Below are positions 23,549 through 34,958 of a DNA stretch of 64,000 bases, piece after piece (positions within the stretch are counted from its first letter, which is position 1; the number at the start of each line of letters is the position of its first letter). Made by a program: the position numbers and the translations under genes. The DNA is from Trichoplax adhaerens. Lineage: Eukaryota > Placozoa > Uniplacotomia > Trichoplacea > Trichoplacidae. The notes beneath the pieces were generated by a model. The model was given only the letters and a program-made list of their open reading frames with translations. It was not told the origin of the DNA and did not search any database. Location of the stretch: the NCBI RefSeq assembly GCF_000150275.1, contig NW_002060957.1, forward strand, positions 1,135,512 through 1,199,511, written 5' to 3'.

Positions 23549-24574
23549 CTAGAAGTGAAAACTATCCAATTCGAAATTACAATTTGTCAACACAATACGG
23601 TAGCGAGCTAAATTTTGATCGATACGCTCAAATGCAGTGTGACAATGATCCACATCCATAGGATAGATCTCTAATTGCGGCGAGATGTTATGCATGCCTG
23701 CAAAATTTAGCATCTTCTGCATCATTATTGGTGAACCAACAAGAGAACCAACAATGCTTCTTTCCGATCCGATTAATAATCCACCGTTCACTTGAAGGGG
23801 CTTACTTGCAATACCAATAACAACGAATTTACCTCGTGGTGCTAATAAATTAATATAACTTTCGTAATCGAGGTTTGCACTAACGGTGTTGATGATCATG
23901 TCTAAAGGCTTTAATGACTTCAGCTGATCTGCGTCTTTCGTGACAACGAACTCGTCAGCGCCGAATGCACGAGCTTCCTTTTCCTTGTTAGAACTAGTTG
24001 ATAAAGCGACAACTCGACAACCCCAAGCTTTTGCAAATTTAATACCGAGATGGCCAAGACCACCGACACCTAGAATGCCAACGCGGCTTCCAGGTTGAAC
24101 ATTATGATTAGCAAGAGGAGCATATACTGTAATTCCGGCACAAAGTAAAGGAGCTGCATCGGCAGATGACATTGTTTCGGGTATATCGTAAAGGAAACGA
24201 GAATCCCAAACGACATATTCAGCAAATCCACCGATTGGAGCATTTATAAAATTAGTCTTCTCTGGGCAAATGTGTTGTTTACCATCATTGCAAACGTTGC
24301 AATTTTGGCAAGAACCTAATTGCCAACCTCCACCAACACGTTGGCCTACCTTGAGTTTTACCACATTACTTCCAACTGCAACAATTTTACCAATAAATTC
24401 ATGACCAGGAGCTTTTCCTGCAGGGCAGAAAAAGTCAGTATGGCAAACACTACAGCATTCTATATTCACCAAGACATCGTGAGATTGTAATTGTGGAACA
24501 TCAATTTGTGCCTTGCGAAAAGTTTGCTTTGATACGTCATCAACAACGTAAGCTTCGATTTGTTCGGGAATCAT
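23549..24574 (-). CDS. Zinc alcohol dehydrogenase, CAD/YahK type, copy A
   Basis: Medium-chain dehydrogenase/reductase, 341 aa, single exon, predicted to interconvert alcohols and aldehydes with NADP(H). Catalytic-zinc ligands fit C44 (in SVCHTDF), the histidine/glutamate of GHE (57-59) and C145 (in PLLCAGITVY). Structural-zinc cysteines are C89, C92, C95 and C103 (C-x2-C-x2-C-x7-C). The nucleotide fold has GVGGLG at 169-174, and STSSNKEKEA near 192-201 resembles the NADPH-preferring CAD subgroup. The loop between CHTD and PGHE is shorter than in most relatives. This copy has the most distinct N-terminus (EQIEAY, QSHDVLV) and an extended C-terminus (CNFELDSFHF) compared with the other three. 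It is the array member nearest the DPP4-like gene. Absence of introns among intron-rich neighbours could mean horizontal transfer or retroposition. The substrate is unknown. Confidence 0.93.
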   Translation of the reverse strand: MIPEQIEAYVVDDVSKQTFRKAQIDVPQLQSHDVLVNIECCSVCHTDFFCPAGKAPGHEFIGKIVAVGSNVVKLKVGQRVGGGWQLGSCQNCNVCNDGKQHICPEKTNFINAPIGGFAEYVVWDSRFLYDIPETMSSADAAPLLCAGITVYAPLANHNVQPGSRVGILGVGGLGHLGIKFAKAWGCRVVALSTSSNKEKEARAFGADEFVVTKDADQLKSLKPLDMIINTVSANLDYESYINLLAPRGKFVVIGIASKPLQVNGGLLIGSERSIVGSLVGSPIMMQKMLNFAGMHNISPQLEIYPMDVDHCHTAFERIDQNLARYRIVLTNCNFELDSFHF

Positions 24575-26976
24575 ATTGAACCACTACAGAAAAAAAAGAG
24601 TTCGATCGACCGTTTAATTAATTACTGCTAAAAATGGATTCTTTGCATATGAACCTATTTGCTTAGTCATGATAACACTGCATATCAGTAGTTCAAAACT
24701 AAGAGTGACCTTTTCTACGAGCATCTGACCTTTTCCCATGCAAATAAACTTCAATGAGTAATGAATTATAATTATTCATGAGAACATGAAATCATATACA
24801 ACCGTACAGCACTTACTAAGTACACAGTTTAAGAATCTCAAGCAAGTTGTAAGGTATAGATCATCCTAGAATGCCGCAGTAGGAAGGTATTTTAATCTTA
24901 CATTTCTCAATCATAAATTAATTCAAATTTCGAAAGGGAAGTATGATAGAAGTAAGTAATTTTATTATAATGCCTCCGTCAAATAAGAATTTAAAAGTAA
25001 TTTAGAGTGTCCACATTTCATTATACTGTATGCATGAATATCACAGGAAAAAAAAATGTACATGTTACCGTTACGAACAGCAAAGATTAGGTTAAATACT
25101 TGAATTGCTTCAATTTTACAATTCCATGCCCAAGCTATAAGGGCAACTGTTAGTCACGATTGGATTGATTCTTTAATTTGTGCCATTAATGCCCTATCAA
25201 GCGAGTGGGTGGTTCGCCTTAGATAAGCCTTTTTTTTTAGTGTACTGTACTGTACACTAGGCCACGTTAGTGTACTCTTATAAATACGCCTATAATAGTA
25301 AATCTAAGAATATTCATTGCTCTATCTAATTAATTGAAGCAATATTCGTTCATTGAGAGTCTCGCCATCACTTTACTTTTACGATACTTCTACTATGCAA
25401 TAGAATATAGGATCATTACTACATGAGATATCAAGGGACTGTTATTAACTCAATTAGTCAAGAAATTTCCCTTATCATTTCCACTCAGCAGATAAAGTAT
25501 TCGTTATTATTATTTTACTGGTACCAGTCAAATTGCAGTAAAGGGCTAAAATTACAGTAAAATGATCATAAATAAACAAATACGCCTTGTTCTATCTGGA
25601 ATGCATAATTTATAGATTGGATGAAGGAAAAGTAACAATGCGATCAGCTGTACACTGTCCAATACTACTGTAAATTAGAAGAGTGATGGATTATGATAGG
25701 CATATACCTGCGGATAGATTAGATAATAAAAGTACTATATAAACAAACACAGTCGGCACTAATCTGCAAGAAAAACAAGCCAAATTAGAACCATGACAGT
25801 GTTCCAATGTGCATGCTTGTCCAAGATAGATATCGTCACAGATAAAGCCGTCTACTAGTGTAGAGGAGAGCCGACAAAAATGCAAGCCGTAGAGAATTCC
25901 ATTGCAATCTTAAATAGATCATTTCCTTTTTTATTAATTTCCACAATTGCTGCCAATTACTAATGTAACAACTGTTTTATTGATCTTAAGTACTGAATAT
26001 CACAAATTGTTCTCTTATCACAGCTTGAGAGGAAACATTTAACAGAGAAGTAGCACAATATCATAAATCCTATCATGTTATGCTCGATATCTCTATAATG
26101 GTAATCTGCAATCTGAGCATTGCATAGTGTGAACAAGTATCTCTATTGTAGCCTGACTGTAAAGTCGAATGATTGTAAGCAGGCTTTTTTTTTCATGAGA
26201 TTACCTACTTGTATATAGAATATAAATAATTTTAGAAATTTAAGAAGAATAAAAAGGTAAATTGCAAACATTTAAACTTAACTTGATAAATTTATCAAGA
26301 CGGGTTATTTATTGGTGATCATACTGCTTAGTCTTTATCTGAGCTGATCAATTACGAACCAATTGGCAGCTGCAAAACGTCTAAAGTAGCGCAGTTAACT
26401 AGAGATTACAGTAGTCTATGAATACCAGTTATTGATTGAAGATCAAATTGACTAGTCAATAGCTATCCGAAGGGACAATAAAGCAATCTTTCTAGGTTTC
26501 CTGTAGCGATGTTGCCTTGAATTATATTTGAATACTGACGATATGCATAGTACCGTACTTCTCTTGACATATGTACTATAATTACTGCTACCCCCAGCGA
26601 AGAATGCTAAAGATATTTAGTGGATGTTGAACAGATTTATTAAGATATCGAGAATGAAAAGCAGACAGCAAATTACAGCATTAGAGTATCTGCTAATCCA
26701 GAGCGTACACAATAGTATGAATGAACAGAACATCAACTTTAAATTCATTATTAATTATTAATTTAATTAAGTTGGGCAAATTTGACTATCGAGGTTATTA
26801 ATTTTCTCTTATAGTTATACAGCATATGAGCGCTCGTATACAGATCAGATCCAAATTTAAATTCTTTCAGGTAACAAACACAGGATATCTAGTTAAGATC
26901 GTATTGACTACAGTTAATCAGCAAGAATTAATTGAAACTTTTTACCTGTTAATGTCATTCATGTACCTCTACGAAA
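24575..26976. other. Spacer between dehydrogenase copies A and B
   Basis: Non-coding AT-rich spacer. Parts resemble the other spacers: a segment near 25280-25375 (AAGAATATTC.. then CTCTATCTAA and AGCAATA) has a diverged counterpart near 31760-31820, and the stretch near 25795-25815 (CATGACAGTGTTCCAATGTG) one near 32218-32240. The promoter of copy A lies at its left end. Contains a TGTACTGTACTGTACACTAG cluster at about 25240-25260. Confidence 0.6.
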
Positions 26977-27991
26977 TTAATCCGATTTGAAATTAGAATT
27001 CGTCAACACAATACGGTAGCGAGCTAAATTTTGATCGATACGTTCGAATGCAGTGTGACAATGATCCACATCCATAGGATAGATCTCTAATTGCGGCGAG
27101 ATGTTATGCATGCCTGCAAAATTTAGCATCTTCTGCATCATTATTGGTGAACCAACAAGAGAACCAACAATGCTTCTTTCCGATCCGATTAATAATCCAC
27201 CGTTCACTTGAAGGGGCTTACTTGCAATACCAATAACAACGAATTTACCTCGAGGTGCTAACAAATTAATATAACTTTCGTAATCGATGGTTTGCACTAA
27301 CGGTGTTGATGATCATGTCTAAAGGCTTTAATGACTTCAGCTGATCTGCGTCTTTCGTGACAACGAACTCGTCAGCGCCGAATGCACGAGCTTCCTTTTC
27401 CTTGTTAGAACTAGTTGATAAAGCGACAACTCGACAACCCCAAGCTTTTGCAAATTTAATACCGAGATGGCCAAGACCACCGACACCTAGAATGCCAACG
27501 CGGCTTCCAGGTTGAACATTATGATTAGCAAGAGGAGCATATACTGTAATTCCGGCACAAAGTAAAGGAGCTGCATCGGCAGATGACATTGTTTCGGGTA
27601 TATCGTAAAGGAAACGAGAATCCCAAACGACGTAGTCAGCAAATCCACCGATTGGAGCATTTATAAAATTAGTCTTCTCAGGGCAAATATGTTGTTTACC
27701 ATCATTGCAAACATCGCAATTTTGGCAAGAACCTAATTGCCAACCTCCACCAACACGTTGGCCTACCTTGAGTTTTTCCACACTACTTCCGACTGCAACA
27801 ATTTTACCAATAAATTCATGACCAGGAGCTTTTCCTGCAGGGCAGAAAGAATCTGTGTAACAAACACTACAGCATTCTATATTCATCAAGACATCAAGAG
27901 GCTGTAATTGTGGAACATCAATTTGTGCCTTGCGAAAAGTTTGCTTTGACGCATCATCAACAACGTAAGCCTCGATTTGTTTGGGAATCAT
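26977..27991 (-). pseudogene. Zinc alcohol dehydrogenase copy B, frameshifted
   Basis: Same protein as the neighbouring copies but interrupted. At 27288 there is one extra T (reads ATCGATGGTTTGC where A, C and D read ATCGAGGTTTGC). The first 238 or so codons are therefore in one frame, which then runs into a stop at about 27266, while the C-terminal third continues in another frame to 26977. Copy B also reads CYTDSF where the others read CHTDFF or CHTDFY, so the His next to the catalytic-zinc Cys is lost. Structural-zinc cysteines and GVGGLG remain. The two lesions together suggest a dying gene. A sequencing error could explain the insertion but would have to be independent of the H-to-Y change. 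The remaining sequence is nearly identical to the intact copies, so inactivation is recent. Confidence 0.88.
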
Positions 27992-30116
27992 TCTGCAGTA
28001 TGTTAGAAATGATCAAGTTCGATCGATCGCTAATTAACCCTTCTATCTCTCTTACTTATTACTGGGCTACTATTAAAAAAATACGCTAGTGCTACTTTAT
28101 ATACTGAATTTATCAACAGCATATGACTACGGTGAACTTTCAGCGCGTATGTCACATTTTTGCAGACAAAAAATATCACTGGGTTAGTAATAAAAATAAT
28201 TGCCCTGTGCATTACACCAATTCAGTTTAGTCATAGACTAGTGCAAAACTTAACCACTGTGCAATGTGTGGACATGCTTACAGAGACGGACGAAGACGGA
28301 CCAGATCATAGGCATAGAGGGCAAAATATTGTAATAGAAGGTTTTTGTAACCCAGAACCTAAACTCAATTGAAATTTATTTCAAGAAATTAAGTTGTCGA
28401 GTAGCAGTAAAGGACTAAAGTGATTTTAAAATGACACTAAATAACCAAATCTTTTTCCATTTACAGTAAATACGTACCGTACACAATACGGGCATTGGAT
28501 GAAAGAATATTTGTAATATAATCCGAGCTGATATACTACTGTAATATGATTAGACAAGTAATGAATTAAGATAGGTACATAGGATAGCTGCCTATCAATT
28601 AGACAACGACACAACTACTGTATGCTCATAAACAAGACAATCAACACTAACTTATGCACAGACACAGGCCAAATAAGATCCTTAGCAGTTTCGTAATATG
28701 CATGCACGATCTATGATAGATGTCATTGCAGATTATATCATCTGATCCATATTTTCCTTTTACCTCTCACTAGGCTTAGGAGTTTTAAGAAACCTCCTTA
28801 ACATCACTGTTAATTGATATCGTTACCTAAGTGAACTGCGAAAATGATATAATTAATTGAAAAATAGAAGGAGTAAATGACCAATAGCGTTCGAAAATTA
28901 TAAGCGATTAATCCAGTTTTGATAGTGCAATTATTGGTTGATGTAATTAACAAACAATTCTACGAGTAGTTAATACTGACTAGAAAATAAATCTATGCAT
29001 TTTGCAATATCGTGCTCATCTTTAGTTGTAGTTTCAGTAAAGATGATGTAAAATTCTATACATATACAATAAATATCACCTCACAAACAACATTACATTT
29101 TAATCAAATGATTATATCGAAGCCGTTCATCATATTGAAACCTAACCTTACAAATTACTCATAAGTAATTATAATTTTAAAGTTTCAATAATATGTAAAA
29201 TTAGTATAGTTAAATAGGCTTGATTATGAATACTAGGCCATTTATTAGGGGTTAAAACTAAAAAGTACCATCCGTCCGAGAATGAAAATCACAAGCAATT
29301 AAATCAATGTTGATATACTTGATTTATCAAGATGAGCTATTCAATGGTGGTCAGATTGTCCAGCCGGTATCCAAACTGACAAATTGCAAACAAATTGACA
29401 GTTAGTCGTTTACCGACCATGGCAGATGTTAATATACTATTGTGTGAAGCAAGGAAGGTTCTAAATTGAGTACAGTACCAGCTACCGTAGTAGCTATATC
29501 ATAGATTAAAATACAGATCATTAATTAGCCTACTGTTAATAGTTAATTATTTAAGGTACGAACTGATTCCAGGATTGCCAAGGGTTTATTTGTCAGCAAA
29601 TACTCGGTATTCCCTATTACATCGACTGATTGTATAACTCTGATTAATATTGAATTTAATGCTCAAACTACATCGTATCACATGCTAGTAAGATTTTTAT
29701 TATAATTATTGCAAAAGTCGTAATACAGTATAGAGTATACAACTCTTTGGCTTCATATTCATCTTTCTTTAAACAAACGATCGAGTATCAAGTACATAGG
29801 TAGACACAATACTGGATGGAACAAGTGTATCTAAACTTAATTTTTTCAAGATAATGAGCATGAATATCCAATTAAGGCAGTATTTATTATAACTAACCAA
29901 TAAGAACTGATGGAAAATTTTCATTAGTCGATGTTATCTATTCTAGATGACTCAGAATTAATAGAAGCCTTCACTTTGCTCAATTTTTGGATCTAGTTTT
30001 TCTAAATACAGTATCTATTTATCATTTCTTCGGATAAACCGCTAAAATAGAGTATCTCTAATATCTAGTATAATAATCGAATAGATTAAAAACGGACAGG
30101 CTTAACCTCTACGAAA
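27992..30116. other. Spacer between dehydrogenase copies B and C
   Basis: Non-coding. The right part (about 29237-30116) is closely similar to the spacer right of copy C (about 32821-33944), showing that the duplicated unit includes the 3' flank. Left end holds the promoter region of copy B. Short open frames here have no counterpart in the other spacers and are not credited. Confidence 0.6.
29237..30116. repeat. Duplicated 3' flank of copy C (partner at 32821-33944)
   Basis: Shared blocks include GGCCATTTATTAGG, GTGAAGCAAGGAAGGTTCTA, AGTACAGTACCAGCTACCGT, CTTCATATTCATCTTTCTTT and AACCAATAAGAACTGATGGA, in the same order in both places. The partner carries extra insertions, for example near 33485-33520 and 33735-33800. 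This is the best evidence for tandem segmental duplication rather than separate retroposition events. Confidence 0.88.
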
Positions 30117-31130
30117 TTAATCCGATTTGAAATTAGAATTCGTCAACACAATACGGTAGCGAGCTAAATTTTGATCGATACGCTCAAATGCAGTGTGACA
30201 ATGATCCACATCCATAGGATAGATCTCTAATTGCGGCGAGATGTTATGCATGCCTGCAAAATTTAGCATCTTCTGCATCATTATTGGTGAACCAACAAGA
30301 GAACCAACAATGCTTCTTTCCGATCCGATTAATAATCCACCGTTCACTTGAAGGGGCTTACTTGCAATACCAATAACAACGAATTTACCTCGTGGTGCTA
30401 ATAAATTAATATAACTTTCGTAATCGAGGTTTGCACTAACGGTGTTGATGATCATGTCTAAAGGCTTTAATGACTTCAGCTGATCTGCGTCTTTCGTGAC
30501 AACGAACTCGTCAGCGCCGAATGCACGAGCTTCTTTTTCCTTGTTAGAACTAGTTGATAAAGCGACAACTCGACAGCCCCAAGCTTTTGCAAATTTAATA
30601 CCGAGATGGCCAAGACCACCGACACCTAGAATGCCAACGCGGCTTCCAGGTTGAACATTATGATTAGCAAGAGGAGCATATACTGTAATTCCGGCACAAA
30701 GTAAAGGAGCTGCATCGGCAGATGACATTGTTTCGGGTATATCGTAAAGGAAACGAGAATCCCAAACGACGTAGTCAGCAAATCCACCGATTGGAGCATT
30801 TATAAAATTAGTCTTCTCTGGGCAAATATGTTGTTTACCATCATTGCAAACATCACAATTTTGGCAAGAACCTAATTGCCAACCTCCACCAACACGTTGG
30901 CCTACCTTGAATTTTTCCACACTACTTCCAACTGCAACAATTTTACCAATAAATTCATGACCAGGAGCTTTTCCTGCAGGGCAGAAAAAGTCAGTATGGC
31001 AAACACTACAGCATTCTATATTCATCAAGACATCAAGAGGCTGTAATTGTGGAACATCAATTTGTGCCTTGCGAAAAGTTTGCTTTGACGCATCATCAAC
31101 AAAGTAAGCCTCGATTTGTTTGGGAATCAT
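30117..31130 (-). CDS. Zinc alcohol dehydrogenase, CAD/YahK type, copy C
   Basis: Intact single-exon copy of 337 aa. It keeps SVCHTDFF, PGHE, the four structural-zinc cysteines in SCQNCDVCNDGKQHIC, PLLCAG and GVGGLG, so it should be catalytically competent, probably NADP(H)-dependent. Ends in TNSNFKSD, like B and D. At silent positions in its C-terminal part it agrees with copy A (CGTGGTGCTAATAAA on the plus strand, ATACGCTCAAATG), while B and D share the other variants. Its N-terminal part groups with B and D (KQIEAY, QPLDVLM). This mosaic pattern points to gene conversion in the array. F10 (AYFVDD) is its own change. Confidence 0.93.
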   Translation of the reverse strand: MIPKQIEAYFVDDASKQTFRKAQIDVPQLQPLDVLMNIECCSVCHTDFFCPAGKAPGHEFIGKIVAVGSSVEKFKVGQRVGGGWQLGSCQNCDVCNDGKQHICPEKTNFINAPIGGFADYVVWDSRFLYDIPETMSSADAAPLLCAGITVYAPLANHNVQPGSRVGILGVGGLGHLGIKFAKAWGCRVVALSTSSNKEKEARAFGADEFVVTKDADQLKSLKPLDMIINTVSANLDYESYINLLAPRGKFVVIGIASKPLQVNGGLLIGSERSIVGSLVGSPIMMQKMLNFAGMHNISPQLEIYPMDVDHCHTAFERIDQNLARYRIVLTNSNFKSD

Positions 31131-33944
31131 AATGTACCACTGTAACTTAGGTGAAATTTGATCCGGTTACTTAATTAATTAATTGATATTTCACTTAATA
31201 TATAGTTTTTATATTGATCGGCGTTATTCGTTTTTTGCTAAGTCACGATTAGCCAGTCTTTTTCGTATGTGTTATGTAACAGTTACTGTATATCGTTATG
31301 TTATATACGAATTATATAGCATATATAACATAATACATATACGTATACAGTACAGTATTCGAGCATGCAGTATTTATCAGAAGCACATGATAGATAGCCA
31401 TGACCTTTCCAGGGATTTTTTCGAAGTCCATGACCTTTCATATGTCTGACGTGACTACACCAATGCTTTTGTAGCCATTAAAATAAATTAATTAATTATG
31501 AATCGAAAGACTGTGACAGACGGACCTATAGCAAATATTTTAAAATTAATTAATTTATACTGTAGTAGGCCCACGCTCTTTATAATTCGCGTGCTCGATT
31601 CAGTCTGTATGTACTCTTACTTCTACTTCACTAGCAGCCATGGTAGAATGCACGCTCGTTATACTTCTCGTACTGTGTGACTTGTACCTGTAGTGTATTA
31701 TAATTAGATATAACATACATAATATAACACAGTACTTAGTGACAGTACTAGTAAGTCTAAGGATATTCTCTGCCTCTATCTAAAGCAATACTCGTCCTAT
31801 GAGAATTAGTTATCACTTTGCTTGAAAAATAAAATACTGCTGATTTGAAAGAGAATATAGGATCATTGCTCCCCGAGATGTTAACATTTTCCCGTTACTA
31901 TTCCCTTCTGTCAGACAGATTACTTATTATTATTTTTTAGTACCTGCTAAATTACAGTAAAGAACTAAAATTACATGAAATGGCCTTAAATACACAAGTT
32001 TGGTTCTATTTCCAGTAGATATACTATCAATTAGATTAAAATAAAAGTTGCAATAGAACACGACTCGATGTACCACTGTAATTCGACAAGTAATGAATCA
32101 AGATAGGCATATAAGAGTACTTGTTGGCAAGCTTGCCAATATCGCTGTATAAACACGATTAATCAATACAAACCTACATTACATATACATCTAAGAGCGA
32201 AATAGGCCAAATGAGATTTATGACAGTGTTGTAATATGCATACGTGATCTACGATAGGTATTATTACAGATAATGATATCTTGTTTTTAATTGATATTAT
32301 TAGATAATTAATACTAAGGAAATAATTCATAGAACAATAATTTTGGAAGTAGATGACTAATAGCGCACGAAAATTGTAATCAATCAATCCTATTTTGAAG
32401 TTGCTACAGTCTATTACTAGTCGATAAAATTAGCAAACACTCCTATGAATAGCTAATGCAAACTAGAAAACAGGCTTTTATTTCCGACATGATGCTCATC
32501 TTCAATTGTAATTTCAGTAATGATAATATAAAATTCTTTATACGTAGAATCTACACTAAAAAGTGAGTTTACTCTGATACATAGAAAGGAAAAAGTACAA
32601 TTATACAGTAGACTACACGGGTATTACGAGTGATCGATCTACCAGTACGTTATTTTAAAATCTTATATAGTATGTAAGATTGCTATATAATTGAACGGTT
32701 GTAAATAAAGCTGTTTATCATGCATGAACCTACTCGTACGAAAAGCTCGATAATAATTCTAGAGTTTATTAAATAATACATAAAGTAGGTATGATTAAGT
32801 AGGTTTAATTTTGGATGCTAGGCCATTTATTAGGAGTTAAAATTATTAAGTAATATCCATCCGAGAATGAAAATTACAAGCAACTAAATCAATATAAATA
32901 TGATTTATCCAAAATGGATAATTTTAATGGTGGTCATATTCGCCAGCCGGGCAATACCGATCAATAGCTGTACAAATAGACAAATAAACAACTTCCAACG
33001 GTTTACAAGAGATGCACTTCCATTGGAATTGTTGTAGTTTTTAAATTAAATAAGGTACACTTGATTTCTCAACATCTACATATTCTTACAGAAGCTAAAA
33101 ATAGTGCTTGTTCATGTATACGAGGTATATCGTACCGCAAAGCCGACCCAACAAGGCAGGCATCAGTATATGTTATGTGAAGCAAGGAAGGTTCTAAATT
33201 GAGTACAGTACCAGCTACCGTAGTAGCTATATCATAGATTAAAATACAGATCATTAATTAGCTTACTTTTAATAATTAATTATTTAAGGTATAAACTGAT
33301 TCCAGGATTGATAAGGATTTATTTGTCAGCAAATACTCGGTATTCCCTATTACATCGACTGATTGTATAACTCTGATTAATATTGAATTTAATGCTCAAA
33401 GGATGTCGTATCTTCACGCCAGTAAGACTTTTATTATAATTATTGCAAAAGTCGTAATACAGTATAGAGTATACAACTCTTAATAACTTCCAGTAGTCGC
33501 GATAATAAAACGGCTAATTTAATACTTTGGCTTCATATTCATCTTTCTTTAAACAAACGATCGAGTATCAAGTACATAGGTAGGCATAATACTAGAACAA
33601 GTAGTATCTAAACTTAATTTTTTCAAGATAATGAGCATGAATATCCAATTAAGGCAGTATTTATTATAACTAACCAATAAGAACTGATGGAAAATTTTCA
33701 TTAGTCGATGTCATCTATTCTAGATGATTCGGAGTCAATGGTATCCTTTCACTTTGTAGAAACGGCAAGGATATGGTCCTAAGGCAAGAAATACACTTTA
33801 TCTGACCAATTTTTGGATCAAACTATTTTCCAAACTCACTATCTATTTATTACTTTTTCGGATAAATCGCTAAAATAGAGAATCTCTAATATCTAGTGTA
33901 ACAATCGAATGGATTAAAAACGGACAGGCTTAACCTCTACGAAA
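31131..33944. other. Spacer between dehydrogenase copies C and D
   Basis: Non-coding; longest of the three spacers. Left end is the promoter side of copy C; right part duplicates the 29237-30116 flank. Contains TA-rich runs and dispersed TACAGTA words. No gene seen. Confidence 0.6.
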
Positions 33945-34958
33945 TTAATCCGATTTGAAATTAGAATTCGTCAACACAATACGGTAGCGAGCTAAATTTT
34001 GATCGATACGTTCGAATGCAGTGTGACAATGATCCACATCCATAGGATAGATCTCTAATTGCGGCGAGATGTTATGCATGCCTGCAAAATTTAGCATCTT
34101 CTGCATCATTATTGGTGAACCAACAAGAGAACCAACAATGCTTCTTTCCGATCCGATTAATAATCCACCGTTCACTTGAAGGGGCTTACTTGCAATACCA
34201 ACCACGACAAATTTACCTCGAGGTGCTAACAAATTAATATAACTTTCGTAATCGAGGTTTGCACTAACGGTGTTGATGATCATGTCTAAAGGCTTTAATG
34301 ACTTCAGCTGATCTGCGTCTTTCGTGACAACGAACTCGTCAGCGCCGAATGCACGAGCTTCCTTTTCCTTGTTAGAACTAGTTGATAAAGCGACAACTCG
34401 ACAACCCCAAGCTTTTGCAAATTTAATACCGAGATGGCCAAGACCACCGACACCTAGAATGCCAACGCGGCTTCCAGGTTGAACATTATGATTAGCAAGA
34501 GGAGCATATACTGTAATTCCGGCACAAAGTAAAGGAGCTGCATCGGCGGATGACATTGTTTCGGGTATATCGTAAAGGAAACGAGAATCCCAAACGACGT
34601 AGTCAGCAAATCCACCAGTTACAGCGTTCCTAAAATTAGTCTTCTTGAGGCAAATATTTTGTTTACCATCATTGCAAACATTGCAATTTTGGCAAGAACC
34701 TAATTGCCAACCTCCACCAACACGTTGGCCTACCTTGAGTTTTTCCACACTACTTCCGATTGCTACAATTTTACCAATAAATTCATGACCAGGAGCTTTT
34801 CCTGCAGGGCAGTAAAAGTCAGTATGGCAAACACTACAGCATTCTATATTCATCAAGACATCAAGAGGCTGTAATTGTGGAACATCAATTTGACTCTTGC
34901 GAAAAGTTTGCTTTGATGCATCATCAATAACATAAGCCTCGATTTGTTTGGGAATCAT
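33945..34958 (-). CDS. Zinc alcohol dehydrogenase, CAD/YahK type, copy D
   Basis: Intact single-exon copy of 337 aa with CHTDFY, PGHE, four structural cysteines (SCQNCNVCNDGKQNIC), PLLCAG and GVGGLG. Most of the differences are concentrated in the zinc-lobe region (about residues 100-116: QNICLKKTNFRNAVTGG instead of QHICPEKTNFINAPIGG), coded at about 34610-34665, whereas the following nucleotide-binding half is almost identical to the others. One further local patch differs at V253 (KFVVVGIAS, with changed silent sites around 34200). At C-terminal silent sites it pairs with copy B. It is the first gene of the array in transcriptional order. The altered structural lobe could reflect a slightly different function or an unconverted older segment. 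Confidence 0.93.
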   Translation of the reverse strand: MIPKQIEAYVIDDASKQTFRKSQIDVPQLQPLDVLMNIECCSVCHTDFYCPAGKAPGHEFIGKIVAIGSSVEKLKVGQRVGGGWQLGSCQNCNVCNDGKQNICLKKTNFRNAVTGGFADYVVWDSRFLYDIPETMSSADAAPLLCAGITVYAPLANHNVQPGSRVGILGVGGLGHLGIKFAKAWGCRVVALSTSSNKEKEARAFGADEFVVTKDADQLKSLKPLDMIINTVSANLDYESYINLLAPRGKFVVVGIASKPLQVNGGLLIGSERSIVGSLVGSPIMMQKMLNFAGMHNISPQLEIYPMDVDHCHTAFERIDQNLARYRIVLTNSNFKSD

